Assembly (NCBI GenBank): GCA_030038475.1
Contig: JASHOU010000167.1
Location: 1-51,097 of the forward strand
Length of the DNA stretch: 51,097 nucleotides
Direction: 5' to 3'
Origin: Terriglobales bacterium
GTDB lineage: Bacteria; Acidobacteriota; Terriglobia; Terriglobales; Acidobacteriaceae
A program made the position numbers and the translations under genes. Shown here piece by piece: positions 26,115 to 34,571 of this stretch (the first letter of the stretch is position 1; each line of letters opens with the position of its first letter). Under the pieces are notes generated by a model that saw only the letters and a list, made by a program, of their open reading frames with translations, did not search any database and was not told where the DNA came from.

Positions 26115-28715
26115 TCAATATCCCGTATAAAGTTGAAAGGGCGCCCAGTAAAATGGCCTGCCAAAAGAGGGGCTGGAGTGAAGCAGGTTGAGCTTGGCCT
26201 TGCGCAGGGCTGCGTCGGGAGCCTCTCCTTTTTTTAACTCGCTGTAAAGTCCGTCCATAAGCTCGGGAGTTGAGGCGTCGCTGACGTCCCACAACGCCCC
26301 GATGACATTGTGAGCACCGGCGCGGACGAAAGCCCAGGAGAGCCCGACCAGTCCTTCGCCCGAGTACGCGCGCTCGCCCGCGCTGCGGCAGGTGGAAACG
26401 GTGACGAGTTCAGCGTGTAAGGGATGACGAATGATGTCTCGGGCATACAATTTGAACGAGTCTTCTGCTTCGTTAGCTTCTGCATTAACTCTCGCATTGG
26501 CTTTGGACAACACTATGGCGGAGTCGAGAGGGCTGAGACGGCTGGCTGTTCCGTGGGCGACAAAGTGAATGTAAGAGAATCGCTCCGGCTGGCTGGCCAG
26601 ATATGCGGACGGACTCGCCTGCTCGCGTGCGAAAACTTGCTCCTGGCCGGGCGGGAAGTGCTTTTCGATGCTTTCCATCTCGATCGGTGCTTTCGGCAAC
26701 TGCGGGAAATCGTCGTTCGGCGAAATGGCGTCGCCGAAGAGAAGCAGGTTGCCCGGTCCTTTGCGCTGCATGGCGTGAAAAGCCGCCAGCATGCGCAGTG
26801 AGCTGGCGCTGGAGAGGGTGACGTCCTCAATCCAATAGTGCGTTCTCGTTTCCTGTTTTGCCTCGCTTCTCGCAGCGTTCTTAGTATCGCTTTTCGACTC
26901 GTCGTTCGCAACTTTCTTCGTATCTGGCTTCGTAGTGGGGACCAGCAGAGTTTCGAAATTCAAACTGTTCAGGCTGCCATCGGGGACGATGAAGACTCTC
27001 CCGTTCTTCGGCAGCAAGCTCTTCGCCGGCTCGACTAGGATGCGATAGAGTGCGCCGCCGTCGTCATTGGCGGAGGGCGTGGCTTCCCGCTGCTCGATGA
27101 TGGCTTTTCGGTAGCGCTCGACTCTGGTCTTGACTTCCGCCTGCGGAGGGAGCGGAAACAGAGCGACCTTTTGCGGCGTGATCGCCCACAGGTAGGACTG
27201 TTGCTCGCCCAGCCAGTAGAAAAAGACTGTGCCGCCGGCGCGACGCGAGACCTGCTGCGCATTCAGCGCCTCCGGCGCAAACGACGTGCCTTTGGGCAGT
27301 AGTCCGAGCCCTTCCGACAAGGTTCGCGCGCGGCTGAACTCGGCGACTTGCAGGGCCTCGGCCGTCTTGCCACGAGAGACCAGAAAGTTGATGTAGCCGT
27401 CGTAGATGCGCGAAGCGTTCGAGAGAAATGGCAGCCGGGAATCTTCGTGCTGCAGTTCGGAGCGGGCGGCTTCGAAGGTGTTGAGCGCCGTTCGATACTC
27501 GCCGTCAGCGGAAGCGAATTGACTTTCGTCTTCATAAAGACGGGCGAGCGAGCGCTCGGCCTCCCACTTCAAGAACACCGGACAATCGGGAGATTGCGCG
27601 ACTTCGCGGAAGGCGTTCTCGGCGGTTGCAGTGTCATGCAGCCGGGCCGCTATGCGGCCTTGAACCAGCTCCGGATAAACCTGGTCCCGACCATTCTTAT
27701 CCTCTCGCGCCTTGGCGAGCGCTTCGTCCGCGTAGCGCCTCGCGTCGTCGAGTTTGTTGGTCTGCTCGGAGACGAAGGCCAGGGCGATGAGGGAATTTGT
27801 AATGTCCTCTTCACTGTCGAGTTGGCGGGCGAGCATGAGCGATTGCTGGAACGACTGCTCAGCAACCCCGAGCCTGCCGGCATCAAGGTCAATATAAGCA
27901 GCGGCTGTGATCCATTTGATCTCGTCGGGCGTTTCGCCGAGCTTCTCAGCGCGATTCTTAGCCCCAACGAACATCTGCTCGGCTTTGTCTGTATCGCCGA
28001 GTTTGTAATAGGCCCAACCCATGTTGCCGAGTGCCTTTTGCGTTCCGCCCCCGTAGTTCCTGGCAATAGAAATCTGCCTCGCGGCATCGGCCCACATAAG
28101 TGCCTCGTCGAAGTGTGTTTGCTCCAACCCCGACCAGCTGATATCCAACAGGGCGTCGGCTTCCCAAAGTGGATCGCCATGTGCGCGTGCCGTGGCTAGA
28201 GCCCGCTCAAAGAAGGGTTGAGCTTGAGCGTAATGCCCTTGTTCCATTTCCAGCGCTCCACGCGCGCTGGCTAAGTCGCCGCACACAGCGTAGTCCGACG
28301 TTGTGCAGATCGCATCCGCTTTCTCGAATTCCGCCTCGGCTTCAGCGAACCGGTGCAAGGACGTATAGGCAAGGCCGTCTAACCAGTGCTTCCTCACGGC
28401 CAACTCGCCAGAGGCAAGCGGGGCTGGCTCGGAAGCGATCACTTTCAGCACTTCTTCATACATCCCACGCCTATTGAAAACTTTCGCTCTGAGTAGAGTG
28501 AACCTCCATGCCCAGTCTGGGCTGACGTCATGAAATTCCTTGTGGTCTTTCTCCGCCTCGGCCCCTGCGGACATCATGTCGCCGCGCTGGAAGGTCTGTA
28601 TTGCATGGTCATACGCGTCTTGTGGGCTTTGGTGGTGAGAACAAGCCGTCAGGCAAGCGACGACCAAGAACACCAAGACCCCCTTGGCATTCCTATCCGT
28701 GCGCGAAGGCACCAT
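26115..28715 (-). CDS. Lipoprotein TPR-CHAT caspase-like protease
   Basis: An 866-residue protein with a lipoprotein signal (VLVFLVVACLTAC, lipobox Cys near residue 25). About ten TPR-type helical repeats follow (for example GNMGWAYYKLGDTDKAEQMF), then a C-terminal CHAT domain. The caspase-like dyad is present: His in IHFVAHGTAS (about residue 721) and Cys in VTVSTCRSAGE (about 776). A charged linker with repeated DTKK/SEAK words precedes the CHAT core and is a plausible processing loop. The frame continues to 28763; ATG at 28715 gives a standard signal. CHAT proteins are usually cytoplasmic, so membrane anchoring is unusual. It is the last gene of the sigma/anti-sigma series. Confidence 0.85.
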   Translation of the reverse strand: MVPSRTDRNAKGVLVFLVVACLTACSHHQSPQDAYDHAIQTFQRGDMMSAGAEAEKDHKEFHDVSPDWAWRFTLLRAKVFNRRGMYEEVLKVIASEPAPLASGELAVRKHWLDGLAYTSLHRFAEAEAEFEKADAICTTSDYAVCGDLASARGALEMEQGHYAQAQPFFERALATARAHGDPLWEADALLDISWSGLEQTHFDEALMWADAARQISIARNYGGGTQKALGNMGWAYYKLGDTDKAEQMFVGAKNRAEKLGETPDEIKWITAAAYIDLDAGRLGVAEQSFQQSLMLARQLDSEEDITNSLIALAFVSEQTNKLDDARRYADEALAKAREDKNGRDQVYPELVQGRIAARLHDTATAENAFREVAQSPDCPVFLKWEAERSLARLYEDESQFASADGEYRTALNTFEAARSELQHEDSRLPFLSNASRIYDGYINFLVSRGKTAEALQVAEFSRARTLSEGLGLLPKGTSFAPEALNAQQVSRRAGGTVFFYWLGEQQSYLWAITPQKVALFPLPPQAEVKTRVERYRKAIIEQREATPSANDDGGALYRILVEPAKSLLPKNGRVFIVPDGSLNSLNFETLLVPTTKPDTKKVANDESKSDTKNAARSEAKQETRTHYWIEDVTLSSASSLRMLAAFHAMQRKGPGNLLLFGDAISPNDDFPQLPKAPIEMESIEKHFPPGQEQVFAREQASPSAYLASQPERFSYIHFVAHGTASRLSPLDSAIVLSKANARVNAEANEAEDSFKLYARDIIRHPLHAELVTVSTCRSAGERAYSGEGLVGLSWAFVRAGAHNVIGALWDVSDASTPELMDGLYSELKKGEAPDAALRKAKLNLLHSSPSFGRPFYWAPFQLYTGY

Positions 28716-28847
28716 TCTTGCCGCTTGCAATCTTGCCATTGCCATGGGGCATGCAGTCTTCACCGTGGCAAGATTCTAACGTGGAAACGGGCGGGCTTGG
28801 CGGCCTGTTCGAGCCCGAGCAGGAGCTATCGCATTTGCCGTAACGAC

Positions 28848-29747
28848 TTATGTGGAGCCACCGTTGTTGTGCCCGCCACCTGAGCTGCCTGTGCCGTTTG
28901 AATCCAGAGGCGTGACGCAGATGTCTCCGTCCGATAGGCATCCCATCTGCATGCGGATCATGGTCAGGTGGAATTTGTACGCGTCGTAGATCCCCCTGGC
29001 CGGATTGCCCGGCGTGCGCTCCACCCTCAACTCACCAAGGAAGATCTTTCCGAAGTGGGGCAGATCGATGACGTGACCGAATGAGGATCCGGGAGCGCCC
29101 GCTATGCTGTCGATTACAGAGCATTGCAGGTCTCCCTTTCCATTCGACGCAGGACGGCCCTTTGGGTATTGATCCGTAGCCCAGGGGGGAAGGTTATTTG
29201 AGTTGGCAATCCTGTCATATTGCTGTTCGATCCGGTCGAGCACGTCACGATTTTCAAAATACGATAAGTCGCCGGCGGACTTAGGGCCGAGAATGTCGAG
29301 ATTGTGCTCCAATTCGATCCTGTGCCCGGCAATCCTCAGATTGTCGAAGCGCGTGCCGAGGAACGTGACTGACGGCACCTGGCCTGTGCCATAGACGGGA
29401 TGCACGGTGGAAATCTGCGCCACGACGCGATCGGCGGTGACCACGTCGAGCACGTTCAGGCCCTCGAGGACGGAAGTTGCCAGCGTGGTGAAGCCAGCAA
29501 TCTTCGAACTCGGACGCCCCGAAACCTGAGTGTAGCCACCCTTGTGGGAAAGGATACCTTCAAAGCGGAAGGGCTCGGCTTGACTGAACTGGTATTGACC
29601 GTCCCGGGGCAGCTTTACAAACGCCTGGGGACTGATTTTTTGCTGCAACGGCTGCTCCAGGTCTGCGGTCAGAACACTGGCGTCCGCATAATAGTAGTGA
29701 TGCGGTTTTGGCTCAACCACCGTTAGTTCGTTGGGTAGGGCTGCCAT
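28848..29747 (-). CDS. Uncharacterised 299-residue protein
   Basis: I do not recognise a named family. The protein has no signal peptide or membrane helix. It is rich in beta-type sequence (FEGILSHKGGYTQVSGRPSS, LEGLNVLDVVTADRVVAQIS, VTFLGTRFDNLRIAGHRIEL) and ends in a Gly/Ser/Asn-rich tail (NGTGSSGGGHNNGGST). AGGAG stands a short distance before the ATG at 29747. It lies between the anti-sigma factor and the CHAT protease on the same strand, so it may be a partner or substrate of the protease; that is inference from position only. Confidence 0.75.
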   Translation of the reverse strand: MAALPNELTVVEPKPHHYYYADASVLTADLEQPLQQKISPQAFVKLPRDGQYQFSQAEPFRFEGILSHKGGYTQVSGRPSSKIAGFTTLATSVLEGLNVLDVVTADRVVAQISTVHPVYGTGQVPSVTFLGTRFDNLRIAGHRIELEHNLDILGPKSAGDLSYFENRDVLDRIEQQYDRIANSNNLPPWATDQYPKGRPASNGKGDLQCSVIDSIAGAPGSSFGHVIDLPHFGKIFLGELRVERTPGNPARGIYDAYKFHLTMIRMQMGCLSDGDICVTPLDSNGTGSSGGGHNNGGST

Positions 29748-29777
29748 AGATTTCTCTCTCCTCGTCTAAATTCACCT

Positions 29778-29822
29778 CTGATTTTGTAACTTCTGATCTT
29801 GTAACTCCCGGTCTTGCAACTT
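29778..29822. repeat. Three tandem 15-base copies
   Basis: CTGATTTTGTAACTT (29778-29792), CTGATCTTGTAACTC (29793-29807) and CCGGTCTTGCAACTT (29808-29822) are adjacent variants of one word. They lie in the 73-base gap between the anti-sigma and 299-residue genes, and the third copy runs into the anti-sigma stop codon. Confidence 0.65.
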
Positions 29823-30519
29823 ATGGCTTTTGGAACTCAAACGAATACTGGCCCAGATTCGAGCTTTCGCCGCCGGCAGTGATGCCGAAGACCGCCAGCT
29901 TACTCGGCACTTGGTCGCTTGCCGGAACATAGAGCGACAGCGTGTCGTTCCCTGAAGCTGGAAACGTGCGCGACCATTCTAGTTTTCCTTGGGAGTTATA
30001 CAAGTCCAATCTGTAAGACAAAAAACGGCCGTCAGGCGGAATGTTGAGAGACAGCCCGAAGGCCTGTCCGGCACGGCCCGGAACCGAAATCGCTTCTTCG
30101 CCTCTGACATTGAGATTGACCACGGCAGACGCCAGAAGCTGCGGACTGTTGGCCGCCTGCTGCCAGCGAGAGTTACTCCAAGTCTGATACGCGATCACGC
30201 TCAACAACAGGGCAAGAACAGGCACGGCAAATGCCGGCCTCAACCAGCCGAACCATCCTGGGCCAAACCATCCTGGGCCCGCGGAGACGGGCGCTCGCGT
30301 CGGCGACGCTGGTGCTTTGTCCAAAAGAATTCCCTTGCTCTCCTCCGATCCCAGCACAACCTTGCTCTGTTCTACGAATAAAGCCCCCGCGTGCACGTCA
30401 GCCGCACAATCAGGGCAGTCGAAATAATGCTCTTCAAATTCGTCGCGTGCTTCGGGATCGAGTTCGTTGAGCAGATAGCGCTCCGTGATTTTTTGACGAA
30501 CCACCGCATCGTGGTCCAT
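29821..30519 (-). CDS. Membrane-anchored zinc-finger anti-sigma factor
   Basis: A 232-residue protein with an N-terminal anti-sigma zinc finger: ITERYLLNELDPEARDEFEE is followed by HYFDCPDC, the H-x3-C-x2-C signature. One membrane helix (PAFAVPVLALLLSVIAY) separates this cytoplasmic part from an extracytoplasmic beta domain containing LNIPPDGRFLSYRLDLYNSQG. It should hold the adjacent sigma factor inactive until an envelope signal is sensed. The ATG at 30519 is chosen; TTG at 30546 is possible. It lies 59 bases after the sigma gene. Confidence 0.87.
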   Translation of the reverse strand: MDHDAVVRQKITERYLLNELDPEARDEFEEHYFDCPDCAADVHAGALFVEQSKVVLGSEESKGILLDKAPASPTRAPVSAGPGWFGPGWFGWLRPAFAVPVLALLLSVIAYQTWSNSRWQQAANSPQLLASAVVNLNVRGEEAISVPGRAGQAFGLSLNIPPDGRFLSYRLDLYNSQGKLEWSRTFPASGNDTLSLYVPASDQVPSKLAVFGITAGGESSNLGQYSFEFQKP

Positions 30520-30578
30520 AGCCAAAATGCCCCCTCGTATGATCAATTAGTGCGCTGGCGCGACCGAACGTTGCACAG

Positions 30579-31337
30579 CTAGCATGCCGCAGTAAACTCC
30601 GGCGCATCATTATTTCTTAAATACAAATGCTTAAACGATTGTTTCGCCCGGTGCAGCAGCACTCGCAGATACTCCCGATCTACCCCGAAGTCGCGGCAAA
30701 CTTCGTCTTTGTCCCGCTCCTCGAAAAAAACCTCACGCAACAGACGCCGGTCCCGCTCTGGCAGTTGCTCTAGAATCTGCCGAACCTTCTGTTGAATTTC
30801 CTGAGCGGAGAACATGGCCAGGGGGTCGAGGACGGGCGAGGGGAAGTTTTTCTGCGCGTCGTCATCATCGACAGAACCGTGGCGCGTGCCCGTGCGATAG
30901 TGTTCGAGCAAAACATTATTGCAGATTGAATTGACAAACGACCCCAGCCGCTCGGGATGAACGATCTTTCCCTCGCGCAGCGCCACATAAAATCGGGCAA
31001 AGGTCTCCTGACGCACATCCTCGATGGCTTCCCGTGAGCGCAGCCGGGAACGTAATTTCACCTGGATGAGCGCAGTGAAATACACGCGAAAATGCTCCTG
31101 CGTGCGAAACTCTCCCGCTCGCAACCGCTCGACATAGGTTTCATCGAAGGAGTGAAATTGCAAGAGCTTGCCCCGAGTATCGGTAAGTGGCAGACAGTTT
31201 AGCACTCGGGGCGGGGAACAATGATCGCTTTCCGGAATGATGGTGGGAGAGGGCGCCAGCGACAAAGTTGGGCGTTTCGCAGCCGGATGGCTGTTGCAGC
31301 GGTGTCGAGCCGGCGAAATGGAGCGCAAAGCGTGCAC
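30579..31337 (-). CDS. ECF-type RNA polymerase sigma factor
   Basis: Region 2 reads IEDVRQETFARFYVALREGK...LGSFVNSICNNVLLEHYR and region 4 reads QILEQLPERDRRLLREVFFEERDKDEVCRDFGVDREYLRVLLHRAKQ. Only these two regions are present, as in extracytoplasmic-function sigma factors. The frame starts at a GTG (31337), but the first 45 residues are Pro/Ser/Arg-rich. GTG at 31205 or TTG at 31163 (LQFHSFDETYVERL) may be the true start. It heads the series sigma, anti-sigma, 299-residue protein, CHAT protease, and is divergent from the Trp/Cys-rich gene. A stable hairpin lies upstream. Confidence 0.87.
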   Translation of the reverse strand: MHALRSISPARHRCNSHPAAKRPTLSLAPSPTIIPESDHCSPPRVLNCLPLTDTRGKLLQFHSFDETYVERLRAGEFRTQEHFRVYFTALIQVKLRSRLRSREAIEDVRQETFARFYVALREGKIVHPERLGSFVNSICNNVLLEHYRTGTRHGSVDDDDAQKNFPSPVLDPLAMFSAQEIQQKVRQILEQLPERDRRLLREVFFEERDKDEVCRDFGVDREYLRVLLHRAKQSFKHLYLRNNDAPEFTAAC

Positions 31338-31819
31338 AGGGAAGTTAAAACTCCTGTCAATTGAAGCAAACCAGCCGATCTGCTCGGGAGAAGAGTGCGA
31401 ACAAAGTGCCAGAGCCGCTTCCCCGTCGGCTCCGGCACTTTACTGGATCCCATCCGAGAGTTCCCCGGTTGGAGTCCCAAACTGTGGTCCATCGCCCGAT
31501 CTAAGCGCGATGTCTTCCACTTATTGGGATAGTGCGGAATGGGTGAAAATCGTTTCAAAGACGCCATCTTAACGAAACTGCCCTTCCAACGGTGTGTTAG
31601 TCAGACGAACGCGCGCCCAATTCTTGACTCCGTCCGTCAGCCGCATGTCTCAGAAAAGGTCGTGCTCTAGCGTAAGACGTCGAATTCCGCCAGCGCGTCA
31701 CAAGTCGCGACAACTTCACCCGGTCCGAAATTCCTTTTCCTGACGTTATTTTTGACGAGATGAAACGCCGGCCCTCGTTTTAGCACTATTCCTGCGATCG
31801 CAAGAAAGGAAGAAGTGGC
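31338..31819. other. 482-base divergent regulatory gap
   Basis: This gap separates the sigma-factor gene from the rightward Trp/Cys-rich gene. It holds the hairpin at 31403-31441 and, for the sigma gene, a weak TTGAAA (31553-31558) with CACTAT (31529-31534) at an 18-base spacing. The Shine-Dalgarno AGGAAG lies before 31820. I see no further gene; a 122-codon minus-strand frame across 31199-31567 is antisense-like and crosses the hairpin. Confidence 0.5.
31403..31441 (-). terminator. Very stable hairpin upstream of the sigma gene
   Basis: Arms 31403-31417 and 31427-31441 pair over 14 of 15 positions (AAAGTGCC, one A-C mismatch, GAGCCG) around a nine-base loop. Read on the minus strand, the stem ends in ACTTTGTTCG, a short T-rich tail. 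That fits an intrinsic terminator or attenuator inside the leader of the sigma-factor transcript, 66 bases before the GTG start. Confidence 0.45.
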
Positions 31820-34054
31820 ATGAAAGAAAAGGAGAAAGACACGCCCTCCCAGACTGCCGGGTTCGTCAATGTGACGGGCAAGCTGCCGTCCCTCAGCGCT
31901 AAGAATCTCAAACGACTTTCGGTTTATTTGACGCAGGGGAATACAATCCTCAGTGAATCGCCGGTGAGTGCGAGCGGTACTTTTCAATTCCACATTGCGC
32001 CGCAGCTCGAGGCGGACGCGTTCGCGGTGCTGGCCCCCAGGGGACTGGACTCGCAGTCCCTTGCCAGCCACAGCGACCTGCCCAGCATTGCGCTATCCAG
32101 CGCGGGAAAGCTGCATGGCGGTATCAGCCTCGATTTCGCCGGTCTCGACATCAACGACAAATTGATTGACCTCTGGTGGATTTGGTGCCGCGAATATACC
32201 GTCTCGGGCACGCTGCAAACTGCTGCCGACTGCCCCATCGGCGCGCAAGTGACGGTTTACAACGTTACTTGCGGTGTCAGCGGATTGGTTGAGACGCCCA
32301 TCGTTACAGTGCCCACCGACGCCAACGGGAATTTCACGGCAAGTTTCAACTGGTGCTGCACGCGATTTTGCTGGTGGCCTTGCTTGCCCGTCTGGTGGCG
32401 CTGCTGGCCCTGGTGGTGGGAATTGGACATCCTCGCCGTGATCGAAAACCTTGAGCAGCGGCTGCGGGCGCAATCCGCGGGATTGGCGACCGTCGCGTTC
32501 TCCAATGTTGCTCCCCTAAGGCAGCCCAATGCCGCCGACCTGATGACCGGAGTGGGATTTGCCGGTTCGGGCTCCGCTTCCGAACTGCAACCCGACAGCG
32601 CCCGCACCGCGTTAATCGCGTCCAAATTTGCCAATCCACTACTCCGCGACATCTTTCCGTGGTGGTGGTGGTGCTGTGAGAATCCAAATATCGTCTTCAG
32701 CGCAAGCCAAGGGGCGACTATCATCCTCAACGAAAACCCCAGCACCAGCACGCGTTGGTGCTTCGCCAGCGGCCAAAGCGTCTCGCTGACCGGCAATAGC
32801 GAAAGCCTCGGATCTTGTCAGATCTCCACAAGTGGCCCCTGCAGCTTCACCTGGTCATCGGTCGGGAACGAGCCGGGCGGCACGCTGTTCGAGAATATCT
32901 CGATGGGCTACGCCGAAGGTGCCGCGGCAAGCCCCTGCAACAACATGGCCTTCAACGGCACGCTGAATCTCAATGGCTCATTCGGTGGCGACTGCGTCGT
33001 CTTCTACCAGGTTTTGTCGGGCCAATGGGGAGGCGGGGGCAGCAGCGTTCTTACAGCCGGCAATCCCGCCAGAGGCGGCACGCCGCCGCTCGCCGCCCAG
33101 CCGCTCTCCGTTCAGCTCTCCGACTACATCACTGTCATCAATCCCATCACATTGGACCAGCAACAGCTACAGGTCATTCTTGGACCTTGCAGCTTCGGCT
33201 CTCTAGAGAATCTCTATATGACGAGACCGAATGTGCAGAATCCACCTGCGGGAGTTACGGGGCTGCCTCCATTTCCGACAATCCCGCCTGGCTACGAATG
33301 GGATGGGACGTCGTGGGCGGCTCCAGATCTGGTGCTCCAGGTTGACGCCGTGGATCTCGTCAGTCCGGCAGCAGCCGGCGGCGTCACTCTTTCCGTTGCG
33401 GCCTACGACGGTACTGGGGCCTCACTCCCCTCGATGACCCAACCTTTCTTGTTGGGTCCCGATCTGACGATCATGATCGATACGACTCCCTTGGCGAGCG
33501 CAACGATCGATTGGCCAACCGGCACATACGTCTTGCCGCAAGGCGGCGTCTACAACTCTGACGGCACCCCCGCGACTCAAACCACCACCGGAGATTGTCC
33601 GGCCTATCTGATCACGACTTCGGATGGCGGTTTTGTGCTGATTCACACCACCGTAGTCGACAACGCTGGTCACCTTTGCGAGTACCTAATACAAACCGAA
33701 TATGGTTCCGGGACGACTATCCTGCCGAATCCAGTGGACCGGGACTACACCCAGGCGGCAGCCAGCTTCACCGCGGCCTCGACGCCTCCGCCTTATGGCG
33801 TCGATTCGGGCTACGGCGTACCAAACGCCGTGCCAACAACCTTTGAACCGCAAGTGCCAGCGGCGAGCAACTGGACCTATGTGGGAGGTGGAGACACCTT
33901 CTACATCCCGATCACTCAGACCTGCTGCTACGACTTTCAGTTGCTGGTGGGCAAGCGAACTACGGACGGCCAGAACTGCTTCTGTTCGCCTCTGGGGCTC
34001 GCCGCGTTCCAGACGGTAAATATCGTCGTCACACCCCTGCCGCCACCGTCGTAA
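31820..34054 (+). CDS. 744-residue protein with extreme Trp/Cys-rich patch
   Basis: I do not recognise a named family. No signal peptide is present (start MKEKEKDTPSQTAG). The first 180 residues look like beta-sandwich domains of the carboxypeptidase-regulatory/CnaB type (YTVSGTLQTAADCPIGAQVTVY). Residues 178-200 then hold nine Trp and five Cys in 23 positions (WCCTRFCWWPC, WWRCWPWWW), with a second patch WWWWCC at about 281-286. The remainder is Gly/Pro/Thr-rich, with scattered Cys and a late CCYDFQLLVG. AGGAAG precedes the start. It faces the sigma/CHAT series and is followed by the DUF1360 gene. Metal binding, disulfide formation or membrane insertion by the patch are possibilities only. 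Confidence 0.8.
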   Translation: MKEKEKDTPSQTAGFVNVTGKLPSLSAKNLKRLSVYLTQGNTILSESPVSASGTFQFHIAPQLEADAFAVLAPRGLDSQSLASHSDLPSIALSSAGKLHGGISLDFAGLDINDKLIDLWWIWCREYTVSGTLQTAADCPIGAQVTVYNVTCGVSGLVETPIVTVPTDANGNFTASFNWCCTRFCWWPCLPVWWRCWPWWWELDILAVIENLEQRLRAQSAGLATVAFSNVAPLRQPNAADLMTGVGFAGSGSASELQPDSARTALIASKFANPLLRDIFPWWWWCCENPNIVFSASQGATIILNENPSTSTRWCFASGQSVSLTGNSESLGSCQISTSGPCSFTWSSVGNEPGGTLFENISMGYAEGAAASPCNNMAFNGTLNLNGSFGGDCVVFYQVLSGQWGGGGSSVLTAGNPARGGTPPLAAQPLSVQLSDYITVINPITLDQQQLQVILGPCSFGSLENLYMTRPNVQNPPAGVTGLPPFPTIPPGYEWDGTSWAAPDLVLQVDAVDLVSPAAAGGVTLSVAAYDGTGASLPSMTQPFLLGPDLTIMIDTTPLASATIDWPTGTYVLPQGGVYNSDGTPATQTTTGDCPAYLITTSDGGFVLIHTTVVDNAGHLCEYLIQTEYGSGTTILPNPVDRDYTQAAASFTAASTPPPYGVDSGYGVPNAVPTTFEPQVPAASNWTYVGGGDTFYIPITQTCCYDFQLLVGKRTTDGQNCFCSPLGLAAFQTVNIVVTPLPPPS

Positions 34055-34166
34055 CTGGCCAGGGGGCCTTGTCGGCGGCCTTCGGGCTGCCGTTTGCAGC
34101 GTGGCGGGTCGGTGGCAATACACCGGTCCGCCGCGCAGTATAGTCTGCCGTCTGTCGGGTAAATCG

Positions 34167-34571
34167 ATGGGAATACAATTCTATTGGCTTGTGCTCGGCG
34201 TTCTTTCGGTCTGGCGCGTGACGCATCTGTTGAATGCTGAGGACGGGCCTTGGAATCTGGTGGTCCGGCTCCGGCGCCTTACCGGGACGGGTTTCTGGGC
34301 CGGCTTGCTCGATTGCTTCTACTGTCTCAGCCTTTGGATTGCTGCACCACTGGCTTACTTAATCGGCAGCGGTTGGATCGAGCGGCTCCTCTTGTGGCCG
34401 GCGCTGTCGAGTGGAGCAATTCTGCTCGACCGTTTGACGCCAGAAAGAACTGTAGCGCCACCCTTGTATTGTGAAGACCAGGAGGATCAAAATGTGTTGC
34501 GGCAAGAACCGACAGCAATTTCGGACGCAGATTCTTTCACGGCCCACCACTCCGGTCCCGCCGGGACCTAG
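34167..34571 (+). CDS. DUF1360 small membrane protein
   Basis: A 134-residue membrane protein. LGVLSVWRVTHLLNAEDGPW, then RLRRLTGTGFWAGLLDCFYCLSLW with a C-x2-C-type pair, matches DUF1360, a family known from Bacillus spores and other bacteria but without a known function. Two to three hydrophobic helices are present (APLAYLIGSGWIERLLLWPAL). ATG at 34167 (MGIQFYWLVLG) fits better than the frame start at 34101. The last 80 bases overlap the next gene in another frame. Its position after the Trp/Cys-rich gene suggests a joint role. Confidence 0.8.
   Translation: MGIQFYWLVLGVLSVWRVTHLLNAEDGPWNLVVRLRRLTGTGFWAGLLDCFYCLSLWIAAPLAYLIGSGWIERLLLWPALSSGAILLDRLTPERTVAPPLYCEDQEDQNVLRQEPTAISDADSFTAHHSGPAGT

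Noticed and set aside
31199-31567. A 122-codon minus-strand frame upstream of the sigma gene
   Set aside because: It overlaps the sigma gene start, runs through the hairpin and has an Arg/Pro/Ser-rich composition unlike real genes here.
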